Notes: a model not told the origin generated them from the letters alone. A stretch of DNA of 64,000 nt from Cryobacterium sp. PH29-G1 (GCF_030063365.1 NZ_JASISY010000007.1:1-64000), one strand, 5' to 3'; shown: positions 35,983 through 44,057, counted from the stretch's first letter. Numbers and translations are program-made.

Positions 35983-37083
35983 ATGTCGGAAGCACTAGCC
36001 GCACCCTCGGTCCGCATCATCAGGACCCGGCCGGGTGGAGATAACAAGAACCCCACAACCGAATATTCGGCGCTCCTGCACACCGTGCGCAATCTCGGCC
36101 TTCTCGGCCGTCGCACCGGCTTCTACTGGATGGTCTTTTCCATACTCGTCGTGGCCACCCTGGGCGCTGCTGCCGGTTTCGTTTTGCTCGGTGACACCTG
36201 GTACCAGTTGATCATCGCCGCCGCTCTGGGCCTCATCTTCACCCAGTTCGCTTTTCTGGCCCACGAGGCCTCGCACCGCGCCGTCTTTACCTCTGGTAAG
36301 GCGAACGACCGCGCCGGCCGCATCCTGGCCAACCTCTTCGTCGGCATCAGCTACGCCTGGTGGATGACGAAGCACAGCCGTCACCACGCCCAGCCGAACG
36401 TCATCGGCAAGGACCCCGATATTGAACCCGACTTCATCGTGTTCACCGAGAAGGATGCGAAGGAAGTCAGCCGTCTCGGTGCATTCGTCACGCGCAAGCA
36501 GGGTTACCTGTTCTTTCCCCTGCTCATGTTCGAAGGCATCAACCTGCACATCCAGGGCTTCAAGACCGTCTTCGGTAAGGACAAGGTCAAGGAACGTTGG
36601 GTGGAGATCACGATGCTCGTCACCCGCATCGTCGCCTACTTCGCCGTTATCTTCTACTTTCTGCCGCTCGGCATGGCGTTCGCCTTCGTCGGCGTGCAGA
36701 TGGCCGTGTTCGGCGTCTACATGGGTGCGTCCTTCGCTCCCAACCACAAGGGGATGCCCCAGCTTCCGGCCGAGAGCAAGGTCGACTTTCTGCGCCGCCA
36801 GGTGCTCACCAGCCGCAACATTCGCGGTGGCACCTTCATCGACACCTACATGGGTGGACTCAACTACCAGATCGAGCACCACCTGTTTCCGAACATGGCC
36901 CGCCCGCACCTGCGCAAGGCGCAGGAAATCGCCAAAGAATATTGCAACTCGCACAACATCAAATACACCGAAACCGGCGTCTTTGAGAGCTACAGCATCG
37001 TGATCGCCTACCTCAACAAGGTCGGCTTGGCCGCACGCGACCCGTTCGATTGCCCGATGGTGCAGCGCTTTCGCACCCACTGA
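35983..37083 (+). CDS. Membrane fatty acid desaturase
   Basis: Di-iron enzyme inserting a cis double bond into membrane acyl chains, raising fluidity in the cold. The 366-residue protein has the three histidine boxes HEASH (94-98), HSRHH (131-135) and QIEHH (296-300); Q in the third box is typical of front-end and acyl-lipid desaturases. No cytochrome b5 domain is fused, so an external ferredoxin or similar donor is needed. Several membrane helices flank the boxes. It has its own promoter and a strong terminator and so is monocistronic. Confidence 0.92.
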   Translation: MSEALAAPSVRIIRTRPGGDNKNPTTEYSALLHTVRNLGLLGRRTGFYWMVFSILVVATLGAAAGFVLLGDTWYQLIIAAALGLIFTQFAFLAHEASHRAVFTSGKANDRAGRILANLFVGISYAWWMTKHSRHHAQPNVIGKDPDIEPDFIVFTEKDAKEVSRLGAFVTRKQGYLFFPLLMFEGINLHIQGFKTVFGKDKVKERWVEITMLVTRIVAYFAVIFYFLPLGMAFAFVGVQMAVFGVYMGASFAPNHKGMPQLPAESKVDFLRRQVLTSRNIRGGTFIDTYMGGLNYQIEHHLFPNMARPHLRKAQEIAKEYCNSHNIKYTETGVFESYSIVIAYLNKVGLAARDPFDCPMVQRFRTH

Positions 37084-37100
37084 TACCAGGCAGCAGGAGC

Positions 37101-37142
37101 CAGGCCGTTTCCCTCCGGGGAAGCGGCCTGTTTCTCGTTTTA
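37101..37142 (+). terminator. Rho-independent terminator of the desaturase gene
   Basis: GC-rich hairpin (37101-37130) with a small bulge, followed by TTTCTCGTTTTA. It isolates the desaturase from the surface-protein genes. Confidence 0.88.
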
Positions 37143-37150
37143 TGGGTATC

Positions 37151-37190
37151 TGGGTATTGGTACCCAAGGCCGAGCCGGGCTTGTTAGGAT
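37151..37190 (+). promoter_or_regulatory. Promoter region of the first WxL-like gene
   Basis: The inverted repeat TGGGTA-n4-TACCCA (37151-37166) sits at the -35 position of the -10 element TAGGAT (37185-37190). The context TGTTAGGAT matches TGTCAGGAT upstream of the last WxL-like gene. Confidence 0.5.
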
Positions 37191-37213
37191 AAAAATCCAA
37201 ATGGGGGATGGTC

Positions 37214-37843
37214 ATGGCCGGTAGCAGTGTTCACCCGCATGTCCGCGCGGTTCGCGCTGCCCTATTCGGGTTGACGAGCCTCGCCCTCGCCGTGGGCCTG
37301 GGTGCCGCGCTCTCGCCGATGGCGACCGCCGACACCTCGTCCGATACGATCAGCGCTGCCATACTCGGCGGATCGCTCTCGGCCGTCGTCTCGGCACCCA
37401 CGCAGATGTCTCCCGTCATTATCGACGGCCTCTCCAGCCAAGCATCCGTCGGACGCCCGGCCGAGTGGACCATCACGAACGCTCGCGGTTCCAGCGCAGC
37501 CTGGAGCCTCTCGGTCAGCGCCACGGACTTCGTCAGCGCCCCCGGAACGCTCGACACGATGTCGCGCACGGTCGCCGCGGAAAACCTCACCATCACACCG
37601 GGAATCGTGTCGGCCCGCACCAGTGAAGGCGCCGACGCTGCCCCCACAACCGATCCGGTCATCGTTTCCGCCCGACCGCAGTCGCTGGTCTGGACGGACA
37701 CGCTTGGCAAAGGCACCTTCACCCTGACTCCCGAGTTCAGCCTGAGTGTTCCCGCGAACGCCTACCGGTCAAATTTTTCGGGGGCCATCGATGGGTCCGC
37801 CGTGAACCCCTTCGTCTCGACCCTGACGTTCACGATCGCCTAG
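37214..37843 (+). CDS. Secreted WxL-like wall-binding protein 1
   Basis: Exported 209-residue protein: basic/hydrophobic signal peptide ending MATA-DTSSD (about residue 38), then one WxL-like domain. The domain shows two W-x-[IL] motifs close together (EWTITNARG and AWSLSVSATDF), LTITPG, and the conserved end VPANAYRSNFSGAI...NPFVSTLTFTIA. The same layout is found in the protein at 41947-42534 and at the end of the ice-binding protein. In Firmicutes, WxL domains bind peptidoglycan non-covalently. The ATG at 37214 follows GGGGGA; an ATG at 37208 lies too close to it. Confidence 0.78.
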   Translation: MAGSSVHPHVRAVRAALFGLTSLALAVGLGAALSPMATADTSSDTISAAILGGSLSAVVSAPTQMSPVIIDGLSSQASVGRPAEWTITNARGSSAAWSLSVSATDFVSAPGTLDTMSRTVAAENLTITPGIVSARTSEGADAAPTTDPVIVSARPQSLVWTDTLGKGTFTLTPEFSLSVPANAYRSNFSGAIDGSAVNPFVSTLTFTIA

Positions 37844-37928
37844 TTACGATCGCCTCGTTCACGATCGCCTCGTTCACGATCGCCTCGTTCACGATCGCCT
37901 AGCTACGATCGTCTCGTTGCGATCGTCC
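37832..37928. repeat. 15-base tandem repeat growing out of the WxL 1 stop
   Basis: Seven units close to ACGATCGCCTCGTTC (14 or 15 bases each). The first unit includes the last codons and TAG of the gene, so the array has arisen from the coding end. Each unit holds the palindrome CGATCG. Confidence 0.9.
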
Positions 37929-37936
37929 GGGGGCGC

Positions 37937-38013
37937 TGCGCGAACCTTGAGCCAACGCTGATCTCCTCGTTGGCCCGATTCGTCAGCTCCCGTGTGAGAA
38001 TAGCGGTATCGCC
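37937..38013 (+). promoter_or_regulatory. Bipartite upstream element A (before the WxL-interacting gene)
   Basis: A 26-base box containing AACCTTGAGCCAACGCTGAT (37937-37962) and a 25-base box with CCCGTGTGAGAAT (37989-38013). Both recur upstream of the last WxL-like gene. GAGAAT (37996-38001) is the likely -10, about 50 bases before the ATG. Confidence 0.65.
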
Positions 38014-38052
38014 TCTTTCGGGGGTCATGCCGAATACCAGCTAGGGCGCCCC

Positions 38053-39255
38053 ATGTCATACCGCACCACCGCACCAGCACCTCGCACGCAACACGACACC
38101 GCACCGCGCCGATTCGCACCACACCGCACGGCACCACACCGCACGGCACCACGCCGCACTGCACTGCACCGCATCGCCCTCCTCGTGGCCGCCGCCGTGT
38201 TGGCCCCGGTGTTGGCCACCCTCGTCGTCGCCGCACCGGCGTCGGCCATCGACGATGGCACCCTCGGCATCCGCCCGGAACTGGAATCGGATTTCTTTCA
38301 CATTGATCTTGCTCCCGGAGCCGCGATCGAAGCCAACGCGATCGTCAGCAACCATTCGGACGCCGCGGTCACTCTGCTGAACTACGCCGTCGACGGCCAG
38401 AGCACCGAGCAGGGCGCCTTTGCCCTCGCCGCGCAGGCCGACGTGCAGACGGCCGTGGGCAGTTGGGTCACACTCGATGCCGAATCGATCACCGTCCCCG
38501 CCAATTCCGACCTCACCGTGCCGTTCCGGTTGAGCGTTCCCCTCACCGCTACTCCGGGCGACTACGCCGGCGGACTGATCATCCAGAGTCCGCCCGTCGA
38601 GGGTGAAACAACGACTTCAGACGGCGATGCTGCGTTGCGCCTGGACGTCATCCAGCGCCAGGGCGTGCGCATCTACCTCACCGTTGCCGGCACCGCAACG
38701 ACCGCGCTGGGCCATGGCGACCTCAGCTGGGAACGCTCGGGTGACGCGGTCACGTTCACCCTGCCCATCGAGAACACCGGCAATACCATCCTGTATCCGA
38801 CGGCCGACCTGAGCTTGAACAGCGCGATCGGGGTCACCACGACGCTGCAATTTGACGCACCGGAGAGCATTCTTCCCGGCGCCACGCTCAATCTGGAGGC
38901 AACACTGCCCCAAGCAGCGTTCATCCAGTTCGGCAGCGCCGACGCCGAGCTGGTCTCGGCCGCCGGCACCGAGCAGGTCAGCGCCACCTTCACCTACGTG
39001 CCGTGGTGGATCCTGCTGATCGTGCTGCTGCTGGTTGTGGCGATCGCCTTCGGAGTCTGGCGCACCACCCTGTTTGTGCGCCGCGCCCGTCGAGCGCTGG
39101 CCCAGGTGGCCGGTTCTGCAATGCCAGCAGTGCCAGCCACGTCAGCCACGTCAGCCACCACTACCCCCGACGCCGCTACGCTCACCCACACGCCCGATAC
39201 CGATACCCCCGACACCGACGACAGCGACGCCCCCCTCCGTCGACCCCGCAGGTGA
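38053..39255 (+). CDS. WxL-interacting protein (DUF916-like), membrane anchored
   Basis: Probable partner that tethers WxL proteins at the cell surface. The 400-residue protein has a long basic n-region built of HRTAP repeats and a signal helix ending PASA-ID (about residue 66). An extracellular immunoglobulin-like part follows, with DUF916-type sequence (GIRPELESDFFHIDLAPGAA and SVPLTATPGDYAGGLIIQ). One membrane helix (VPWWILLIVLLLVVAIAFGV, about 317-336) and a cytoplasmic Thr/Asp-rich tail close it. The order matches DUF916-DUF3324-TM proteins of Firmicutes WxL loci. Its stop overlaps the next start as GTGA. Confidence 0.82.
   Translation: MSYRTTAPAPRTQHDTAPRRFAPHRTAPHRTAPRRTALHRIALLVAAAVLAPVLATLVVAAPASAIDDGTLGIRPELESDFFHIDLAPGAAIEANAIVSNHSDAAVTLLNYAVDGQSTEQGAFALAAQADVQTAVGSWVTLDAESITVPANSDLTVPFRLSVPLTATPGDYAGGLIIQSPPVEGETTTSDGDAALRLDVIQRQGVRIYLTVAGTATTALGHGDLSWERSGDAVTFTLPIENTGNTILYPTADLSLNSAIGVTTTLQFDAPESILPGATLNLEATLPQAAFIQFGSADAELVSAAGTEQVSATFTYVPWWILLIVLLLVVAIAFGVWRTTLFVRRARRALAQVAGSAMPAVPATSATSATTTPDAATLTHTPDTDTPDTDDSDAPLRRPRR
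38116..38160. repeat. 15-base tandem repeat in the signal-peptide region
   Basis: Three 15-base units (38116, 38131, 38146) of GCACCACACCGCACG type encode APHRT/APRRT pentapeptides in the basic n-region of the WxL-interacting protein. Confidence 0.88.
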
Positions 39256-41684
39256 GCCGCACGCCACCACCCCGCAGCCGCGCACGGTGGCCCGGGGGTC
39301 GCCGAACACACCTCCTTGCCCTGCCAACGCTCACAATTCTGGTGTTGCTGTCCGGTTTGCTCGTGCCGGCGACTCCGGCGCAGGCCGCGACCTCCACCGT
39401 CGCCCTCAAGACCGCCGGAAGCTACTCCGTGCTGGCCACCAACGCCATTGCGAGTATCGGCAATACTGCGCTGAGCGGCAACGCCGGAACCAGCCCGGGC
39501 ACGGCCATTACCGGATTCCCTTCGGGAATCCTCACCGGCAGCATCCATGCCGGTGACAGCCATGCCCTGGCAGCCCAGACCGACCTCGTCGCCGCCTCCC
39601 TCGATGCCGCCGGCCGCGTGCCGACCGGCACCCTCGCCGGCGATCTGGCCGGACGCACACTCACCGCGGGCGTCTACCAGTCCACGGCTGCCCTCGCCGT
39701 GAGCACCACGCTCACCCTCGATGCGCAGAACGACCCCACCGCCGTATTCATCTTTCAGATCAACGCGGCCTTCAACACGGCGGCGGCGAGCACCATCGTG
39801 CTCGCCAACGGCGCCCAGGCGTCGAACGTGTTCTGGCACGTCGTCGGGGCGGTCTCGCTCGGGGCCGCTTCGTCGTTCACCGGAAATATTCTCGGCCGGG
39901 CCGCCATCTCCGTCGGTGCCGGCACGAGCGTCACCGGCCGGGCGCTGACCTCGAACGGCGCGATCGCCCTGGCCGGCAACATCTTCCTGACCGAACCCCC
40001 GGTAGCCCTGAAAACCGCCGGAAGCTACTCGGTGCTGGCCGGGGCATCCGTGGTCAATTCAGGCGGAACCACCCTGAGCGGCAGCCTGGGCGTGAGCCCC
40101 GGCACGAGCGCGACCGGTTTTCCCCCCGGCCTGGTCACCGGCAGTACCCAGATCGGCACCGCTGCGAGCGCCCAGGCCCAGCTCGACCTGCAGACCGCCA
40201 TCAATGATGCGGCAGCGCGCACGCCCACCGCGACGCTAAGCGGTAATCTGGCCGGTCAGACTTACAACGCCGGCGTCTACGCCGCACCGGGACCGCTGAG
40301 TCTCAGTTCCTCGGTCACCCTCGACGGGCAGGGCAACCCGAACGCCGTCTTCATTTTTCAGATTGACGGAGGCCTCACCACGAGCGTCGGCAGCGCCGTG
40401 CGCCTGATCAACGGTGCACAAGCTTCCCGGGTGTTCTGGCAGATCGACGGCGTCGTGCAACTCGGTGCGTCGTCATCGTTCTCGGGAATCGTCCTCGGCC
40501 AGGTCGCAATCACGATGGGCACCAACTCCAGCTTCCTGGGCCGTGCCCTCACCCGCAGCGGAACGATCACCCTCTCCAGCACGACCTTCACCACCGAACC
40601 TCCCGTTGATCTAGGCAGCGCGAGCACCTACGCGATCCTCGCGACCACCTCGGTGGCCAACACATCCAACTCATCTTTCGATGGCAATATCGGCGTGAGC
40701 CCGGGAACAGCGGTCACCGGGTTTCCGGCGGGAACGCTCACGGGCACCATCCACGCCGGCGACGCCGCCGCTGCCGCCGCGCAGGTCGACCTCACCGCTG
40801 CCTACAAGGATGCCGCGGCTCGGCCCGCGACCGCCGCCATCGCCGGCGACCTCGCCGGTCGCACCCTCACCTCCGGGGTCTACAAATCGGCCGCGGCCCT
40901 CGCCATCAGCACCACCCTCACCCTCGACGGCCAGGGCAACCCGAACGCCATCTTCATCATTCAAGTGGATGCTGCCTTCAACACGGCGGCCGGCAGTAGC
41001 GTCGTTCTGGCCAATGGCGCGCAGGCCTCGCGGGTTTTCTGGCAGGTCGCCGGGGCGGTATCGCTGGGGGCGTCATCCGCTTTCACCGGCACGATCATCG
41101 GCATGGCGGCGATCTCGATTGGTCAAAAAGCCAGCTATGTGGGCCGCGCTCTCACCGCGAACGGCGCTGTCAGCATGAGCAAGGTCACGTCCACCAGCCC
41201 GTCGCCGGTCACCGGTGACCTCAGCGCCATAACCAGCGGGGCGCTACTGCCCATGGTCACCCTGCTGGGCACTCAGACGCAGTTCGCGACCGGTGTCTCA
41301 AACCAGTGGTCGATCACCGACTCGCGCGGTACCGGTGCGGCCTGGAGCCTATCGGTGAGCGCCACCGAACCCACCAGCGCGGCCGGCACGGTCGAAACCA
41401 CCACCCGGGTTCTGCCCGTACAGAACCTGAGCATCACCCCGGGCACCATCACGGTGGGCGCAAATACCGACAGTGCGAGTGGGATCACGGCGCCGAAGCT
41501 GTCTCTGTCGACGACCCCGCAAACACTCCTGAATGCGCCGGGACCGAACCGGGGCACCTACCTGCTGACGCCGACATTCAGTCTGATGATCCCGGCCAAT
41601 GCGTACCGGTCGAACTATTCGGGAGCCATCGACAACTCGCCGATGAACCCCTACGTCACGGTTCTCACGTTCACCATTTCGTAG
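39252..41684 (+). CDS. Triple ice-binding-domain surface protein with WxL-like domain
   Basis: Exported 810-residue protein. The signal peptide ends PAQA-AT (about residue 45). Three tandem DUF3494 ice-binding domains follow (about 50-250, 250-450, 451-650). Each has the family series LKTAGSYSVLA, SPGTxxTGFPxG, LAGxTxxxGVY, LTLDGQGNPNAVFIFQID, NGAQASRVFWQ and a final GRALTxNGA. A WxL-like domain ends the protein (about 654-810: QWSITDSRG, AWSLSVSA, VPANAYRSNYSGAI). DUF3494 domains bind ice and inhibit recrystallisation or mediate ice adhesion. The GTG start overlaps the stop of the WxL-interacting gene, so expression is coupled. An upstream ATG at 39003 lies inside that gene and is rejected. 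Confidence 0.87.
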   Translation: MSRTPPPRSRARWPGGRRTHLLALPTLTILVLLSGLLVPATPAQAATSTVALKTAGSYSVLATNAIASIGNTALSGNAGTSPGTAITGFPSGILTGSIHAGDSHALAAQTDLVAASLDAAGRVPTGTLAGDLAGRTLTAGVYQSTAALAVSTTLTLDAQNDPTAVFIFQINAAFNTAAASTIVLANGAQASNVFWHVVGAVSLGAASSFTGNILGRAAISVGAGTSVTGRALTSNGAIALAGNIFLTEPPVALKTAGSYSVLAGASVVNSGGTTLSGSLGVSPGTSATGFPPGLVTGSTQIGTAASAQAQLDLQTAINDAAARTPTATLSGNLAGQTYNAGVYAAPGPLSLSSSVTLDGQGNPNAVFIFQIDGGLTTSVGSAVRLINGAQASRVFWQIDGVVQLGASSSFSGIVLGQVAITMGTNSSFLGRALTRSGTITLSSTTFTTEPPVDLGSASTYAILATTSVANTSNSSFDGNIGVSPGTAVTGFPAGTLTGTIHAGDAAAAAAQVDLTAAYKDAAARPATAAIAGDLAGRTLTSGVYKSAAALAISTTLTLDGQGNPNAIFIIQVDAAFNTAAGSSVVLANGAQASRVFWQVAGAVSLGASSAFTGTIIGMAAISIGQKASYVGRALTANGAVSMSKVTSTSPSPVTGDLSAITSGALLPMVTLLGTQTQFATGVSNQWSITDSRGTGAAWSLSVSATEPTSAAGTVETTTRVLPVQNLSITPGTITVGANTDSASGITAPKLSLSTTPQTLLNAPGPNRGTYLLTPTFSLMIPANAYRSNYSGAIDNSPMNPYVTVLTFTIS

Positions 41685-41731
41685 CGGGCGCGGCGCTTCC
41701 CGGCGTGAAGCCCAACCCCCATTCTGGGCAT

Positions 41732-41818
41732 TGCGCCAACCTTGAGCTAACGCTGATTCAACCCTGCGCGACGAACCCACACTTTGAGCGCGGCCCGTGT
41801 CAGGATTGATTTATCGCC
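41732..41818 (+). promoter_or_regulatory. Bipartite upstream element B (before the last WxL-like gene)
   Basis: The first box (41732-41757) matches 24 of 26 bases of element A; the second (41794-41818) shares CCCGTGT, AG-AT and ATCGCC. The two boxes are ten bases further apart than in element A, one helical turn. CAGGAT (41801-41806) is the likely -10, leaving a leader of about 130 bases. Confidence 0.65.
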
Positions 41819-41946
41819 ACCGGAACTTAGTTTTCAGCGGATAACGAGTTCGGTCACACCCTGCGACATCCGTTTCACCCACACTTCCCGTGGACACGCT
41901 ATTTGGCGTGCCCGCACCCACCAGTACCAATCAGAGGACATCCACC

Positions 41947-42534
41947 ATGCACGCTTTCACCAAGACTGCCGGAATCATCATCACCACCGGCATCCTGTTC
42001 GGCGTGGCCCTCTCCCCGGCTCAGGCGGTTGACAACACCGACACGATCAACGCTACGGTCAGTGCGGGCAACCTCACCGCCAACCCGACCGCACCCACCG
42101 CCATGACCGCGGTCGTTCTCGACGGCATCAACGCGAAGACGTCGACCGGAACCGCCGCGACCTGGACCATCACCAATGCCCGCGGCACCAACACGGCCTG
42201 GTCGCTCTCGGCCAGCGCCACCGACTTCGTCAGCGCTGCCGGAACCGTCGATACCACCGCACGCGTGCTGCCCGCCTCCAACCTCGTCATCACGCCGGGC
42301 GTCATCGTCGCCGGTGCGGGCTCCGACGTTGCGCCCACGGCTTCGGCCCTCACCATGAGCAATGTCGCGCAGTCGCTCGTGTACACCACGACCCTCGGCA
42401 AGGGCTCTTTCGCGCTCTCCCCCGCCTTCAAACTGAACGTGCCGGCCAACGCCTACCGCTCCAACTACTCGGCCGCGGTCGGCACCACCGCCGTCAACCC
42501 CTACGTGTCGACCATCACGTTCACCATCGCGTAG
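41947..42534 (+). CDS. Secreted WxL-like wall-binding protein 2
   Basis: Exported 195-residue paralogue of the protein at 37214-37843. The signal peptide MHAFTKTAGIIITTGILFG ends SPAQA-VD (about residue 28). The domain has TWTITNARG, AWSLSASATDF, LVITPG and VPANAYRSNYSAAV ending in TITFTIA. Except for the signal peptide, the whole protein is a single WxL-like domain. The ATG follows GAGG. It has its own promoter element and a downstream terminator. Confidence 0.78.
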   Translation: MHAFTKTAGIIITTGILFGVALSPAQAVDNTDTINATVSAGNLTANPTAPTAMTAVVLDGINAKTSTGTAATWTITNARGTNTAWSLSASATDFVSAAGTVDTTARVLPASNLVITPGVIVAGAGSDVAPTASALTMSNVAQSLVYTTTLGKGSFALSPAFKLNVPANAYRSNYSAAVGTTAVNPYVSTITFTIA

Positions 42535-42600
42535 CCAACGCGCTTCGGTCTTGGGGCTGCCCCGGTAGACTCCGGCCGGCTCCGCTCAACACCGCTCAAC

Positions 42601-42630
42601 AATGCCTCGCACCCTATGGTGCGGGGCATT
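42601..42630 (+). terminator. Terminator after the WxL locus
   Basis: A 13-base inverted repeat with one G-T pair (42601-42613 with 42618-42630) and a CTAT loop, about 66 bases past the last WxL-like stop. The T-run is weak. Confidence 0.65.
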
Positions 42631-42658
42631 GGTTCGTTACTCCCCGCATCGCGTGGCG

Positions 42659-42664
42659 TAGCAT
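42659..42664 (+). promoter_or_regulatory. -10 element of sdaA
   Basis: TAGCAT followed by seven bases and the GTG at 42672. Confidence 0.45.
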
Positions 42665-42671
42665 GTTGACC

Positions 42672-44057
42672 GTGACAGCGTACGTCTCAGCCCTGGACCT
42701 GTTTTCCATTGGAATCGGCCCCTCCAGTTCCCACACGGTGGGTCCCATGCGTGCTGCCCGCGTGTTTGCCGAAAACCTCTTGGCGACCGGCCGGCTGAGC
42801 GAGGTGAGACGCATCCGCTGCTCACTCTTTGGATCGTTGGGGTCAACCGGCCTCGGCCACGGCACGCCGGATGCTGTTCTCGCCGGCCTCACCGGCCTGC
42901 GACCAGAAACCTGCGACCCCGACGCGGTGCGCGCCGCGTGGTCGGGGCTCACCGACGGCGCCACGCTCACCCTGCTCGGCGGGCACAGCATTTCGATCAG
43001 CCCCACGGACGTACGATTCGAACCGCGCACCCGACTGCCGGGACACCCCAACGCGCTCACGCTCACCGCCTGGACAACCGACACCGAAGCGGATGCCGCT
43101 GTGCTGCTCGAGGAGACGTTCTACTCAATCGGCGGCGGGTTCATTCGCCGGGGCACCGAAGCTTCGAGCGCCCAGGCCCGCATCGCCCAGCCACTCCCCT
43201 ACGATTCCAGCGCCGAACTCCTCGCCCTCTGCGATTCCCACGATCTGACGATCTGCGAGGTCGCTCGCCGCAACGAAGAAGCCATTCACGGTGCCAAAGC
43301 GCTGAATGCGGGACTCGACGCGATCTGGGACGCCATGCACAGCTGCGTGGAGGCCGGACTCGCCGCGACCGGGCTGTTACCCGGCGGCCTCAAAGTCAAA
43401 CGCCGGGCAGCCGCGGTCCGAATCCGTCTGGAGGAGTATGACGTTCTGCCGCTGCGCGACCGCGACACCTCCACCGAATGGCTGCATGCCTTCGCGCTCG
43501 CGGTGAACGAGGAGAACGCCGCCGGCGGGCGCGTCGTCACCGCGCCGACCAATGGCGCGGCCGGCATCATCCCCGCCGTCGGCCACTACTATCTGCGATT
43601 CGTTCCCGGAGCGGATGCTGCCGGCATCCGTCGCTATCTACTCACGGCCGTCGCCATCGGTTCCCTGGTCAAGGCCAACGCGTCGATCTCCGGCGCCGAG
43701 GGAGGTTGCCAGGCCGAGGTCGGCGCCGCGTGTGCCATGGCGTCGGGTGCGCTGTGCGCCGTGCTCGGCGGCACGCCCCGACAGGTCGAGAACGCCGCCG
43801 AGATCGCGATGGAACACCACCTCGGCCTGACCTGCGACCCGGTCGGCGGACTCGTGCAGGTGCCCTGCATCGAACGCAACGCGATCGCTTCCTCCACGGC
43901 GGTGTCAGCGGCCCGCCTGGCGCTGCACGGCGACGGCACCCACCTGGTCTCGCTCGACACGGTCATCGAAACCATGCGGCAGACCGGCCTGGACATGATG
44001 ACGAAGTACAAGGAAACCAGCGAGGGCGGACTGGCTGTGAACGTCATCGAATGCTGA
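42672..44057 (+). CDS. sdaA: L-serine ammonia-lyase, iron-sulfur dependent
   Basis: Deaminates L-serine to pyruvate. The 461-residue single-chain enzyme has the N-terminal beta domain with SIGIGPSSSHTVGPMRAAR and GHGTPDAVLAGL, and the catalytic alpha domain with APTNGAAGIIPAVGHYY. The [4Fe-4S] cysteines fall in GGCQAEVGAACAM and LTCDPVGGLVQVPC, followed by ERNAIAS. The GTG (MTAYVSALDLFS) sits seven bases after TAGCAT; an ATG at 42663 overlaps that element. Confidence 0.94.
   Translation: MTAYVSALDLFSIGIGPSSSHTVGPMRAARVFAENLLATGRLSEVRRIRCSLFGSLGSTGLGHGTPDAVLAGLTGLRPETCDPDAVRAAWSGLTDGATLTLLGGHSISISPTDVRFEPRTRLPGHPNALTLTAWTTDTEADAAVLLEETFYSIGGGFIRRGTEASSAQARIAQPLPYDSSAELLALCDSHDLTICEVARRNEEAIHGAKALNAGLDAIWDAMHSCVEAGLAATGLLPGGLKVKRRAAAVRIRLEEYDVLPLRDRDTSTEWLHAFALAVNEENAAGGRVVTAPTNGAAGIIPAVGHYYLRFVPGADAAGIRRYLLTAVAIGSLVKANASISGAEGGCQAEVGAACAMASGALCAVLGGTPRQVENAAEIAMEHHLGLTCDPVGGLVQVPCIERNAIASSTAVSAARLALHGDGTHLVSLDTVIETMRQTGLDMMTKYKETSEGGLAVNVIEC

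Noticed and set aside
39003..39251. Upstream start for the ice-binding protein
   Set aside because: This part overlaps the WxL-interacting gene, encodes Arg/His-rich sequence and would bury the signal peptide. The GTG at 39252 gives a proper export signal.
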